Below are positions 24,496 to 34,455 of a stretch of DNA of 64,000 bases, piece by piece. Below the pieces are notes generated by a model that saw nothing but the letters and a program-made list of their open reading frames with translations, was not told the origin of the DNA and ran no database searches. The position numbers and the translations under genes are program-made. This stretch comes from Ferruginibacter sp. (lineage in GTDB: Bacteria > Bacteroidota > Bacteroidia > Chitinophagales > Chitinophagaceae), in contig JANYGZ010000011.1 in assembly GCA_025362235.1 (NCBI GenBank), positions 1 through 64,000 on the forward strand, written 5' to 3'. How positions within the stretch are numbered: position 1 is the stretch's first letter; the number at the start of each line of letters is the position of its first letter.

Positions 24496-26904
24496 TCAGT
24501 TTTTTTCTTTTTCTAAAATTTCAAATTGGCGTGATACGCTGATGCCATTTTCATCCACCAATGTAATGATGTGTTTGCCCGGAGATGGGTTAAGGGCTAT
24601 CTGGTGAAAGTTTTGTGTAGTGCCGACAAAGCCATCATCTAAACTCCAATAAATTTTTGCACCAGCTCTCCTGTGAGCTGCGGTAAAAATGGTCTTCCCT
24701 TTTTCTCCACTTACTTCAAGCGGTACATAAATTTTTGCATCAGGTTGGGGGTAAATTATCTCAATTAATCTACCAGTCTCGGCAAAATTGCAGCCTTGTT
24801 TAAAAGCAGGCATTACTTTATAATCGGCGTTCTTTTGCTTGTAGTAATATTCCATTGCAGGCGATAAAATAAACCAGCTTTTGTGTTGCATAGCAGATGG
24901 GCTTTCACAATCTTCGGTAACCCGGTATTGACCTGTTGCATCCAGGTTGATCATTTTATGGTAGGGACAAAGCGGTGCTTTTATTCCGTTGGATGGCATA
25001 AATAAAGTATCTACATCCGGGCAATCGATGTTTGCCCGAAAACCAGTTTGCCTGCATACTGGTATAAAACTGAAATTATAAACGGGTTTGCTAAACCAGC
25101 TAACGGTGGGGAGCATCCGAAAAATATCGAACAAAATAGGTGCTGCCGTTTTTATACCAATCAATCCCGGACGTCCCACCCCATCGGTATTGCCCACCCA
25201 AACCGCCACTACATTTTTTGGTGTAACGCCAATGGCCCATCCATCCCTGAAACCAAAGCTGGTGCCGGTTTTCCACGCAATGGTTTGAGAAGAGCCGAAC
25301 TGTTGCCACAGCCCTTCTTCACCAGGCCGCATCACTTCCTTCATTGCCTGAAAAGTAAACCAGATAGAGGTAGCATCTAAAGTAATATTTTTTGTAGCTC
25401 CTTTATTTTGCGGTAACTGTAATTTATAATTAGGTGGGTGAAAATCATCTGAGTTAATGACACCCTGGTTTTTTGTTTGATGATTGAGTGTTCTTGCTAT
25501 GGAGGCATATACACCAGCAAGATCCCACATTGTTACTTCGCAACCACCCAATATTAAACTTAGCCCATAGGTATCTGCAGAACGGTTGAGGGTAGTAATG
25601 CCGCATTGCTGAAGGGTTTCATAAAAACGTTGGTACTTGTATTGTTGTAATAATTTTACTGCCGGAATATTAAGGCTTCTTGCCAAAGCATTACCGGCAG
25701 GCACGGCACCATCATAACCAAGGTCGAAATTTTGTGGGGCATAGTTGCCTATCTGCATCGGTATATCAGCAACAATACTATTGGGTAAAATTAATCCATC
25801 GCTTAGCATAGCGGCGTAAAGTATTGGCTTTAATACACTGCCCGGGCTACGGGGTGCTGCAATTACATCAACATCACTTTCCATTTCTTTATTGACTCGG
25901 TCATAAATATTACCTACATAGGCAAGTGCGTTACCTGTCTCAACATCCAGCACCAATGCACAGGCATTGTTGATTGCATTACCTTTTAAAACAAACTGGT
26001 GTTGCGCTATAATTTTTGCCAAACTGTTTTGCAGCGCACCATCTATTGTTGTAATAATTTTTGTTTCTGCCCGGGTATTTTTATTATCGTTTTTAAACCT
26101 TTGAAATAAATGCAATGCATTTTGCGGCAGCACCAATGGCTCACCAGGCAGGGGTTCTAACTTAGCCAGGTTGCAACTGCTTTCGTCAATTATTTTTTCT
26201 GCATTTAATTTGTCTAATAGCCTGTTTCTTTTTTTTAATAACACCTCCCTGTTTTTACCCGGATGTACCAATGCAGGTGCGTTAGGCAATACGGCCAGTG
26301 CAGCCATTTCGCCCCAACTTAATTTATCAGGGCTTCTTCCAAAGTAACGCCATGCTGCTGCATCAAGCCCTACAACATTGCTACCGAAAGGTGCATTGCT
26401 GGCATACAATAAAAGTATTTCCTTTTTTGAATATGACACTTCTATCCGGATGGCCAGAATGCTTTCTTTTATTTTATTCCAGATACTGCGTTTGTTATCT
26501 TTTTTTGAAAGCCTTACTACCTGCATAGTGAGGGTGCTGCCACCTTGTGCAGTCTCCCTGTTTTTAATATCTTTAACCAATGCCCTGCCAATGGCAATTA
26601 CATCCACACCGGGGTGATAAAAAAAACGTTTGTCTTCAAAGGTGGTGATGCAGTCAATAAATTTTTGTGGTATATTTTTGTTAGGTGGAAAACGCCATTG
26701 CCCGTCTGCTGCAATAGTTGCGTTTAAGAGATTACCATCTTTATCTTCAATGATATAACTGGTTGGGGCATTAAATAACTGTTTGGGTAAGGAAAACCAG
26801 AACCAGGCGAGCAGAAGCACAGCAACAAGGAGGTATACTTTTTTACGAAAAGGTTTTTTTTGAAATCTTTGAAAAAATATGCTGGTAAATTTATTGATTT
26901 TCAT
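24496..26904 (-). CDS. pbpC: Penicillin-binding protein 1C
   Basis: An 802-residue bifunctional peptidoglycan synthase. An N-terminal transmembrane helix (~22-40) is followed by a GT51 transglycosylase (catalytic Glu in TFEDKRFFYHPGVD, ~90; GGSTLTMQ ~120). The transpeptidase carries SPGSVLKP (active Ser ~351) and WKTGTSFGFRDGW (~546). A C-terminal BiPBP_C domain of about 100 residues completes the PBP1C layout. The start ATG overlaps the stop of the PIN-toxin gene by four bases. The alpha-2-macroglobulin gene that usually neighbours pbpC lies upstream on the same strand, so the two probably act together in periplasmic defence or wall repair. Confidence 0.93.
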   Translation of the reverse strand: MKINKFTSIFFQRFQKKPFRKKVYLLVAVLLLAWFWFSLPKQLFNAPTSYIIEDKDGNLLNATIAADGQWRFPPNKNIPQKFIDCITTFEDKRFFYHPGVDVIAIGRALVKDIKNRETAQGGSTLTMQVVRLSKKDNKRSIWNKIKESILAIRIEVSYSKKEILLLYASNAPFGSNVVGLDAAAWRYFGRSPDKLSWGEMAALAVLPNAPALVHPGKNREVLLKKRNRLLDKLNAEKIIDESSCNLAKLEPLPGEPLVLPQNALHLFQRFKNDNKNTRAETKIITTIDGALQNSLAKIIAQHQFVLKGNAINNACALVLDVETGNALAYVGNIYDRVNKEMESDVDVIAAPRSPGSVLKPILYAAMLSDGLILPNSIVADIPMQIGNYAPQNFDLGYDGAVPAGNALARSLNIPAVKLLQQYKYQRFYETLQQCGITTLNRSADTYGLSLILGGCEVTMWDLAGVYASIARTLNHQTKNQGVINSDDFHPPNYKLQLPQNKGATKNITLDATSIWFTFQAMKEVMRPGEEGLWQQFGSSQTIAWKTGTSFGFRDGWAIGVTPKNVVAVWVGNTDGVGRPGLIGIKTAAPILFDIFRMLPTVSWFSKPVYNFSFIPVCRQTGFRANIDCPDVDTLFMPSNGIKAPLCPYHKMINLDATGQYRVTEDCESPSAMQHKSWFILSPAMEYYYKQKNADYKVMPAFKQGCNFAETGRLIEIIYPQPDAKIYVPLEVSGEKGKTIFTAAHRRAGAKIYWSLDDGFVGTTQNFHQIALNPSPGKHIITLVDENGISVSRQFEILEKEKN

Positions 26905-27320
26905 TCTGCAATTAATAATAAAGCTTCTTCGGGCATGTATAAAGGAATGGTGGCGTGCTTAAAATCTCTTTTATTTCTTGTAATAACCCCTTTTATTTCA
27001 TGTAAAGATTCTGCTGCCACTATTTGCATGGCATCTTCAAAATCTTTGTGAACAGATTTAATGGCAAGCCGCATCAGGCTTTTATTGTGTGGTACTATTT
27101 CAACCAGTTCTGTTAATTCGTAAAATATTTTCCTTACTTCATTTTCGGGCATCAGTTTTTTAAGATAATAGTGTGTATTCCAAAAGCTAAGTGCAGTGAT
27201 GTACAGCTTCATCCTTTTTTCATCTGCTGACTGAAAAAGCAGGGCAGTATTGTATCCAAACGGTTTTCGTGAAGAGATAAAATCAATTAAGATATTGGTG
27301 TCAATAAAAAAACTTATCAT
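26901..27320 (-). CDS. PIN-domain toxin (VapC-like RNase)
   Basis: A 139-residue PIN-domain protein. The first acidic residue is in FFIDTNILIDF (Asp7), and later acidic positions lie in NEVRKIFYELTELVE and DFEDAMQIVAAES (~95-100), with the final motif GVITRNKRDF. PIN toxins cleave tRNA or rRNA. It follows its antitoxin with a four-base overlap, and its own stop overlaps the pbpC start by four bases, so the toxin-antitoxin pair and pbpC could be one transcript. Confidence 0.87.
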   Translation of the reverse strand: MISFFIDTNILIDFISSRKPFGYNTALLFQSADEKRMKLYITALSFWNTHYYLKKLMPENEVRKIFYELTELVEIVPHNKSLMRLAIKSVHKDFEDAMQIVAAESLHEIKGVITRNKRDFKHATIPLYMPEEALLLIAE

Positions 27321-27565
27321 TTGAATTTTTCTTTTATATTTTTTTCTACCTCAGCTCTCCACTCAAAATCTTTGGGCAGTTTAACACTTCCCATCAGCCG
27401 TTTAATACGGGGTGAAAATTTTTTGCTTTTGTCATCCGTATCCCGGGTAACTGTATTCAAATAATTTTCTATTAATTTAGAAAGGCTCTGACCTGTTTGC
27501 CCTGCATACTTTTTCGCTTTCTTTATTGTTTCTTCTTCAACAAGTATGGTTAATTTAGTTGTCAT
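27317..27565 (-). CDS. Antitoxin, DUF6364 / ribbon-helix-helix type
   Basis: An 82-residue protein with the N terminus TTKLTILVEEETIKKAKKYA and SLSKLIENYLN of ribbon-helix-helix antitoxins (residues 1-45). A charged C-terminal tail would wrap the toxin. It lies directly before the PIN gene (ATGA overlap). It probably binds the promoter region upstream of 27565 to repress the pair; no clear operator is seen in 27566-27844. Confidence 0.82.
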   Translation of the reverse strand: MTTKLTILVEEETIKKAKKYAGQTGQSLSKLIENYLNTVTRDTDDKSKKFSPRIKRLMGSVKLPKDFEWRAEVEKNIKEKFK

Positions 27566-27844
27566 ACACGTAGTGTTTTTATAAATGTACGTGTTATAAC
27601 CAGGTGTACCAACCCACGAAGGGAGCTTTGGTATTTTTATTATTTGAAGTTGTATTTTTTTTAGGTGGAAGGCACTTTTTATTTTGATAATTATTTTTTG
27701 ATGTACATGTTATTGATGGGAGCAGGGTTTAGGACGTACTATTTTTTTAGAAAGGTATCCATTTTTAAAATGAGCCTGATGAAATATTTGTTGATGCTTA
27801 TAAAACCACTGCCGGGGTTGGTAACCGCCGGCATGGTTTATATT

Positions 27845-30800
27845 TTAATTAGTTGTAACAACTTCAACCCATTTACCATTTACACCTGCGGTGATATTAT
27901 TATCATACATTGCTTCGGTAAATGTACCGGGTAAAAAGTAACGGCCTAAATAAGAAGCATTTAACTGCACATAATAGGTAAGTGTTTCATTTTGATTAAT
28001 GTTGAAATAAGTGTATACCCTGTCATCCCGAATATCCTGGTACGTAGAGTAAGCTGATTTAAAACTGCCTTCACCACCGAGCATCCGTGCATTCAAAATC
28101 TCCCAGCCCCCCGGGAAAATTTGTGTCAATGCCATCTGCATATAAGTGCCGCGTTTACCCGAATTTTTAATAACCACTTTGGCTACAAAATCTGTTCCTT
28201 GTGTAAGTTTAGTTATATCCACAGCAGCCCCATTTTGAGTAATATAGCTTACCGCCATCGTTAGTAACGCAGAATTATTGTTGACCTTTAAACTTTCACC
28301 TGCCATTAGCTGGCCTTTGGTGATAAGGCGCAGGTACAATGTATTTGAGCCATTATTACTAACCGAGACATTAGCGCTGCCATTTTTAAACAACACAGGC
28401 AGTTGGCGGATGTAGGAAACAGAATTAATATCAGTTGGTTTTGCGCCCGTAGCAGCCCTCGCAATGATTTTTGCCCCGGATGGATTTTTACCACAATACT
28501 TTGCAATGGCAATTAAAGCATAGGCCGTAGTTTGTGTGCTATACCAATCATCCTGCGAAAGCCTGGCGGCAATGGTTGGTAACAACTGCGCTGCCTGGTT
28601 ACGTTTACCCAATATTGTTAGTGTCTCCAATACCATCGCTTCATCCCTTAACTCAGAACCGAAACTGATACCTGGATTTGGACGTGTATCAAATGTAACA
28701 GACAATCCGCTGATGAGTGACTGCGCCACAGCATCCTGGCCTGCTAACTTGTAAGCTGCTGCCAGCCGCCATTTGGCTTCTGGTGATAAATATTTAAATT
28801 CTTTCAGCCGGTTCATCGCACCAAGTTCAGGGGCTTTAGCAAGAGCGAGCGTATACAGACGATAGGCCTGCGTAAGATCGGCGCCATAAAAATTATTGCT
28901 GTTTACTACCCAGTTATTTGCTTTGCCACGTTGAAAATTTTTCCATAGCTGCAATAAATTATCGCTTACAAAAAAACCATTTGCTTGCGCCTCCACTAAA
29001 AAATGACCGGCATAATTACTTCCCCATTCATCACTTTCGCCACCGCCCGGCCAGTAGCTAAACCCCCCATCGGGGCGTTGAAAATTTTGCATCATTGCAA
29101 TACCTGCTTTTACATTTTTATCTACCAGGGATTTTTTATATTCATCCAGGTCTGTTAATTGGTTTAAAACCAACTGCGGAAAAACAGCCGAAGTTGTTTG
29201 CTCAATACAACCATGTGGATATTCAATTAAATAGTCTAACCGCTTTTGTAAATTCATGCTGGGCAAACTGGAAATTTCCACCACTGCTGTGCTGGTTGCT
29301 GCCACGCCAATAGCCGTTGCTACTGTATTCCATTGCTGTGCCGGGGCCAACGTAATTTCGCTTACACTGGTAACCGGCGGGTTAGGGTTTCTAATGTCCA
29401 GCTCTACCTCGTAATCTGCTTTTTCGCTGCCGGAACTGGCCAATAATTTCACCTTACCTATACCAACATTCGGTTTTACTTTTACATCAAAGTACAACAT
29501 CTGCTCACCAGTTTGTGCAAAGCTGGTACTTTGTGTTGTTGCCCCGATAACTTCTAAAAACGGGTTTGCCTGCAATGTTACGTTTACATTTTTTATGTTA
29601 TTCTCCATTGCAAAAATGGTGACCGGTAATTTAATTGTTTCGCCTGGCCCCAATACCCTTGGCATTGTTGCCAGCATCATCAAAGGCTTCTTTACGGCTA
29701 CCGTTTTTTCTATTGCTCCATAACTGCCTCCATGCGCCGCTACAACCATGGCCCTTACAGAACCAATATAAGAGGGCAGCATAAATGATTTGGTTTGCTT
29801 CTGCCCTTTGCCTAAATGAAACGGCCCAAGGTATTGCACCACTGCCTTAAAACGATTGGCAGTTTTTTGTTTTACCGGCCCGCCTTCAGCATCACCACCA
29901 ATCGTTAAAATACGTTCCAGATCCCCGCCCCATGCACCGATTACGTAATCAAACAAATCAAAACTTTTTACACCCAATGCTTCTCTTGCATAAAAAGCTT
30001 CATGCGGATCAGGGGTTTTAAATCTTGTCAGGTCCAGCAGGCCTTCATCAACAATGGCCACGCTGTAGGTCATTTCTTTTCCGTGTTGTTCACTAACGAT
30101 AAAAGAAACATTTTGTTCCGGCCGGATACTGGATGCCATTGTTAGCACCGGGCTGAGCAATGTATTTTTATCTTCTACAAAAATTGGGATGGAACCATAC
30201 ATCCTGATGGGCAGATCATTGATGGTTTGCGCATGCGGTTGCAGCAAACTTACGGTAGCATAAATATTAGGCGCCATGGAAGCTTCTGCTTTAAACTTCA
30301 CCAGCGTTTGTCCCTGTGTTGTTTCCTGCCAAAAAGATTTTACAACCTTGCTTCCGCTTTCCAAACTAATCAACACCCGGCCGCCTTTGCTGCTGGGGAT
30401 ATTTAGCTGCACTTCATCACCCACATTATACTTTTCTTTATTACCCGTAAATGATAACATTGCTGCAGCCGACTGGTCATCATTACCGCTTCTGCTTTGC
30501 CAGCCCGGTTCATCAATATAAAATACTGATCCGGTAATATGGCCGCTCTTTAAATCTTTTACCAAAATAAGGTAACGCCCCCATTCATTTTCTGAAGTAC
30601 CAAACTGCCACTGCCCCTTGCCGTTAGTAAGTTGTATGGTTTCTTTCTTTATTAATTTATTGTACTCATTTTGTGTAAAGTTGCTAAGGTTATCGCCATT
30701 ATCATCCCACCACCAGCGCCATTGAATACGGTAAAACTGTATTTCTACAGCAGTATTACCGCTTAATAAATTACCCTTTCCGTCAACATTTACAATTTGC

Positions 30801-33445
30801 GTGGTATGTGTTTTACCCGCCAGTAAATAATCAAATGGCTTTTCCCCTTTGGGTAATTTAAGGCCTGCATAACTGGTGTACGGACTGTAAGGCACTGTTA
30901 TATTATCAATACTAAAGCTTCCTCCTGGCTCAAATACTTTTATCACCATGTTGGCACTTAACATACCTGGTGCAGATTCATCCAACTCAAAATTTGGTTT
31001 AATGGTGGCATTGCCTTCAGCATCCAAACTGCCATCCATAATAGTTTTGCTTTGTGTGCTATAGTTGCCTGTTGGGTTATCAAAATCGTATCCGGCGAAT
31101 TTTGCAAAGCCTGTTTTTTTTGCATACAGCGATGCATCAATTTTAGCTTTCAGGTTTTTGGCCGGTGTACCAAACAACCATTTTGCATTGATGGTTCCTG
31201 TAGCCGTATTGCCTTTGCCCAATACTGCATCTTTTCCAAAATCAACATTAATTTTTAAGCGGTTGGGCATTACCGTTTCTACCTTAATTGTTTTTTCAAA
31301 ACTGGCACCTCCACATTTTATTTTGGCCAGCCAGTTACCGGTTGGGGAACTGGGCTCAGTATTGGTTTTAAATAAATAAAAGCCGTCTTCGGCATCACTT
31401 TGCACCGTGTGTTTGTACAATTGACCCTGGGGTGTAAACAAACTAAATTCTACCGGATGATCTTTGGGCAATTTTTTTTCTTTGTCTTCAATAATACAAT
31501 TAATGTACATCGTATCTCCCGGCCGCCATACGCCCCGTTCGCCAAAAATAAAACCCTTAATACCATTGTTCACTTCTTCACCACCTACATCAAAACGGCT
31601 TAATGCCAACGAACTTCCATCATCCAATTTTAAGTACCCCCGTTCATTTCCCTTTTTTGCAATCAGTAAATATGGTTTTCTTTTTACATCAATGCTGGCA
31701 AAGCCATCAGTGCCGCTCCTGCCTTTGCTGATGATGGTTTGCTGATAATCCATCACTTCAAGATCAACATCGATCATCGGTTGCGTAGTTAAGATATTAC
31801 TAACAGCCACTAGTAGAATGTTATCACTGCCACGTTTGGCGGTAAGGCCAATATTACTTGCAAGTATATTCCGGGTTGCCCAACGGTCCTTATTGTAATA
31901 CGATTTACTGTTGGGGTCATCCTTGCGTCGCCAGATGTAACCATAAGGATAATAAGTATCGTACCGGTTCCAGAATTCATCATTTTCATCTAAACCAACG
32001 TTGCTGCTGTAATTCTCTTCTTCGTCAGCATATTCGCCTGCTGCCGCTTTACCATTATCACTTGTATCAGCCTCCTGGTACAAAGAATATTGTGGCCTAA
32101 AACCAATAGTTACCCTATAAATGGCACCAGGTTCTGTTTTTAAGAACTTGTCAATATCTAAAGAAAAATGCTGGTGCTTGTGCAGGTCGAGTGTTTTATC
32201 ATCATCCAACCGCAAAGTTTTTTGTACAATGGGCTTTGCTACACGGCGCAGGTCTTCATTGCCGCCCAGGTTATTATTTTGCAAAAATTGTGGCACATTA
32301 TTTTCAAATATTTTAATGATACTTATATCTACTGCATTTAAATTAACCGCTTCAAAAGGTAGTACCAGCCTGCCTGAATTAGGCAGAATATTTCCTTTGC
32401 CATGAATTTTTACCGATGGCATTTTATTTTCAAAATTAATGTTACTGGTAAATCCTTTGCCAAGTATATCGCCCCATATATTTTTAACCCCGGCATTGAT
32501 GTTAAATGTGTAGTTGCCATCAAGTTTACCACTGGTAAAAACTTTTACCTCGCTGCCATTAATGGTGTACGAAATATCACCCTGGCTGCTTACAGATATA
32601 AGCCCTGTAAGGTCTTGCCCCACTGCAATAGCATCGCTGAATTGCACAGAAGCATATTGCTGTGCATCGTTTACAGCCGCTACGTTCAGTACTTTAAAAT
32701 CGCCTGCTGCAGGCACAATAATTCCTTTGCTTCCTTTTAGTTCAATACCCATTGGTTGTCCATCCCAACTGAGGTTTATAGGGCGCACATTACTTCCTCT
32801 ATCAATGGCGTCAATAGTAAAGTTGTGCTGTTTTGCTCCATCATTGTGTTGCCAGCTTATTTTTAATGGCTTGCTGTTTTGAGAAACTGTCAAGAGCTTT
32901 TCAATATCACTACCTTTTTCAATATCTGCAGTTTCTACATCCCCACTTAGCGACATTTTATTTTTAATACCGTTACTTCTCAACCCATCGTCTGAAATTT
33001 TAAAAGATGGCTTTAGCGTTTTTATGCTGAAACGAAAGTCGGCATATTTGTCTGGCACTTTAGTAACCTTGCCCAGCTTGAATTGCACCTGGTACAGCTG
33101 GTTTGGCTGAAGGTAAGTATCGGGCTTAAATTCAATGGTGGTAGCATCTGCCCATATAGTTTTCCCTTTTACCGAAGGCGAAATATCAAACAGTGTTTCT
33201 TTCACTTCCTCTCCCAAAGTATGGGTGGTATTAGCCGTACTTGCCAACTGAACACGGATAGGAGAAGTTTTACTGATGATACCTGTAGTGTAAGCATCTA
33301 CGTACTTACTAAAAGCAGGATCTACTTCAATCCATTGATCTTTTTTGTTACAGGAAAATAAAGTAATTAATAAAGTGCAATACAGAAGGGTACTCAAAAA
33401 AGTTGTACTGAACTTTTCAGAACGGGTAACAGCATCGGAAGCCAT
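27845..33445 (-). CDS. Alpha-2-macroglobulin family lipoprotein (thioester type)
   Basis: An 1866-residue exported protein. A lipobox LFSC gives a lipidated Cys32. Long strand-rich macroglobulin (MG) domains fill the first ~1300 residues, including the MG2-like region around YINCIIEDKEKKLPKDHPVEFSLF. The thioester motif CIEQ lies in YPHGCIEQTTSA near residue 1410, inside an alpha/alpha TED domain (~1380-1690), and receptor-binding-like MG folds end the protein. Bacterial alpha-2-macroglobulins trap and covalently bind attacking proteases in the periplasm and are usually encoded beside pbpC. Here a toxin-antitoxin pair separates the two. Confidence 0.93.
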   Translation of the reverse strand: MASDAVTRSEKFSTTFLSTLLYCTLLITLFSCNKKDQWIEVDPAFSKYVDAYTTGIISKTSPIRVQLASTANTTHTLGEEVKETLFDISPSVKGKTIWADATTIEFKPDTYLQPNQLYQVQFKLGKVTKVPDKYADFRFSIKTLKPSFKISDDGLRSNGIKNKMSLSGDVETADIEKGSDIEKLLTVSQNSKPLKISWQHNDGAKQHNFTIDAIDRGSNVRPINLSWDGQPMGIELKGSKGIIVPAAGDFKVLNVAAVNDAQQYASVQFSDAIAVGQDLTGLISVSSQGDISYTINGSEVKVFTSGKLDGNYTFNINAGVKNIWGDILGKGFTSNINFENKMPSVKIHGKGNILPNSGRLVLPFEAVNLNAVDISIIKIFENNVPQFLQNNNLGGNEDLRRVAKPIVQKTLRLDDDKTLDLHKHQHFSLDIDKFLKTEPGAIYRVTIGFRPQYSLYQEADTSDNGKAAAGEYADEEENYSSNVGLDENDEFWNRYDTYYPYGYIWRRKDDPNSKSYYNKDRWATRNILASNIGLTAKRGSDNILLVAVSNILTTQPMIDVDLEVMDYQQTIISKGRSGTDGFASIDVKRKPYLLIAKKGNERGYLKLDDGSSLALSRFDVGGEEVNNGIKGFIFGERGVWRPGDTMYINCIIEDKEKKLPKDHPVEFSLFTPQGQLYKHTVQSDAEDGFYLFKTNTEPSSPTGNWLAKIKCGGASFEKTIKVETVMPNRLKINVDFGKDAVLGKGNTATGTINAKWLFGTPAKNLKAKIDASLYAKKTGFAKFAGYDFDNPTGNYSTQSKTIMDGSLDAEGNATIKPNFELDESAPGMLSANMVIKVFEPGGSFSIDNITVPYSPYTSYAGLKLPKGEKPFDYLLAGKTHTTQIVNVDGKGNLLSGNTAVEIQFYRIQWRWWWDDNGDNLSNFTQNEYNKLIKKETIQLTNGKGQWQFGTSENEWGRYLILVKDLKSGHITGSVFYIDEPGWQSRSGNDDQSAAAMLSFTGNKEKYNVGDEVQLNIPSSKGGRVLISLESGSKVVKSFWQETTQGQTLVKFKAEASMAPNIYATVSLLQPHAQTINDLPIRMYGSIPIFVEDKNTLLSPVLTMASSIRPEQNVSFIVSEQHGKEMTYSVAIVDEGLLDLTRFKTPDPHEAFYAREALGVKSFDLFDYVIGAWGGDLERILTIGGDAEGGPVKQKTANRFKAVVQYLGPFHLGKGQKQTKSFMLPSYIGSVRAMVVAAHGGSYGAIEKTVAVKKPLMMLATMPRVLGPGETIKLPVTIFAMENNIKNVNVTLQANPFLEVIGATTQSTSFAQTGEQMLYFDVKVKPNVGIGKVKLLASSGSEKADYEVELDIRNPNPPVTSVSEITLAPAQQWNTVATAIGVAATSTAVVEISSLPSMNLQKRLDYLIEYPHGCIEQTTSAVFPQLVLNQLTDLDEYKKSLVDKNVKAGIAMMQNFQRPDGGFSYWPGGGESDEWGSNYAGHFLVEAQANGFFVSDNLLQLWKNFQRGKANNWVVNSNNFYGADLTQAYRLYTLALAKAPELGAMNRLKEFKYLSPEAKWRLAAAYKLAGQDAVAQSLISGLSVTFDTRPNPGISFGSELRDEAMVLETLTILGKRNQAAQLLPTIAARLSQDDWYSTQTTAYALIAIAKYCGKNPSGAKIIARAATGAKPTDINSVSYIRQLPVLFKNGSANVSVSNNGSNTLYLRLITKGQLMAGESLKVNNNSALLTMAVSYITQNGAAVDITKLTQGTDFVAKVVIKNSGKRGTYMQMALTQIFPGGWEILNARMLGGEGSFKSAYSTYQDIRDDRVYTYFNINQNETLTYYVQLNASYLGRYFLPGTFTEAMYDNNITAGVNGKWVEVVTTN

Positions 33446-33829
33446 AATGTTTTTGTATTTTTTTGTGCAGTATAACCAGGATGGTTTTACTGTTAGGTTT
33501 GCTTATGTAAATGTTATATAAAATATTGATATGCACAATAGGTAAAAAATAAATGCTGTTAAACTATTTGTAAAACGAGGTACCGGAATTTTAGATGGGA
33601 TGGTTTTATTGATCTGGCTTCAGTATTTCTATTGGATTGTAATAGGGTACTGCCCTTCGCAGATCGCACATTTGTATGATACATTTTTATGGGGCCTTTA
33701 TTTCAAACGGATGGTTTATCTAATTTAAAACGCGTTATTCCAATACTGAAATTTGAATGATTACACAAAATAAAATAATACTGTTTGGCAAATAGCCAAG
33801 GCATAAAGTATTTGATCAGAATTGCTTCT
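33446..33829. other. Intergenic region without recognised feature
   Basis: AT-rich spacer of 384 bases between the start of the alpha-2-macroglobulin gene and the end of a DoxX gene. I see no hairpin with T-run, repeat family member or gene. It should hold the alpha-2-macroglobulin promoter, but no TAnnTTTG box is evident near the start. Confidence 0.4.
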
Positions 33830-34282
33830 TTAAAAATTACTGTCTTTTTTCTTTTCTTCCTCCGCCAGTTTAAAAGACAAAGGGCCGTTACCGATAATTA
33901 AAAAATAAATAAGCAGCAATAACACTACGATGCTGATTAATAATTCTGAATAGGGCATCAGTACATCTTTTGCTCTATGCACAAAAATAATGGCACCGAT
34001 AAGTACTGGAATCTGAATAAGACAGGCAAAGCGGGTAAGTAAGCCCAGTACTAAAAGTAACCCTCCAACAATGTGCAAAAAAGGTATTACATGAGCCGCT
34101 AAAACAGTAAGGAAAGAACCAAAGGAAGCCCTGCCGCTCATAAGGCCGATGAGTACACTGGTATTGCGAAGAAAATCAATTCCCTTATAGCAAAGAAATA
34201 CACCTAACAGGATGCGTATTATGTCTACCCATTTGGGATGATGGTGATCGCCCCAATATTCAAACCGGTGGAGAATGTCCAT
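33830..34282 (-). CDS. DoxX-family membrane protein
   Basis: A 150-residue protein with four hydrophobic segments (about 20-40, 55-80, 85-105, 110-135). It has the DoxX pattern IIRILLGVFLCYKGIDFLRN, and VGGLLLVLGLLTRFACLIQIPVLIGAIIF in the middle. DoxX proteins are small inner-membrane proteins of the quinone-linked or redox type with mostly unknown roles. Single gene. Confidence 0.83.
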   Translation of the reverse strand: MDILHRFEYWGDHHHPKWVDIIRILLGVFLCYKGIDFLRNTSVLIGLMSGRASFGSFLTVLAAHVIPFLHIVGGLLLVLGLLTRFACLIQIPVLIGAIIFVHRAKDVLMPYSELLISIVVLLLLIYFLIIGNGPLSFKLAEEEKKKDSNF

Positions 34283-34455
34283 AAAATAAAATTTAAGTTT
34301 CAGAAAAAAAGAACTGTTCTAAATCTAACACTTTTTTGGCGCATTTCAAAGTACCGGTGGTTGTTTTTTATGCTAATAATTAATACCGCCTGAACAAGCA
34401 TAAACGCAACCTAAATAAATTATTTTTTTTTGGCTTTGCGGTTAAGCAAGCTTCA

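Noticed and set aside
27665-27934. Plus-strand open frame of 89 codons
   Set aside because: It overlaps the 3' end of the alpha-2-macroglobulin gene in antisense and shows no family features or promoter.
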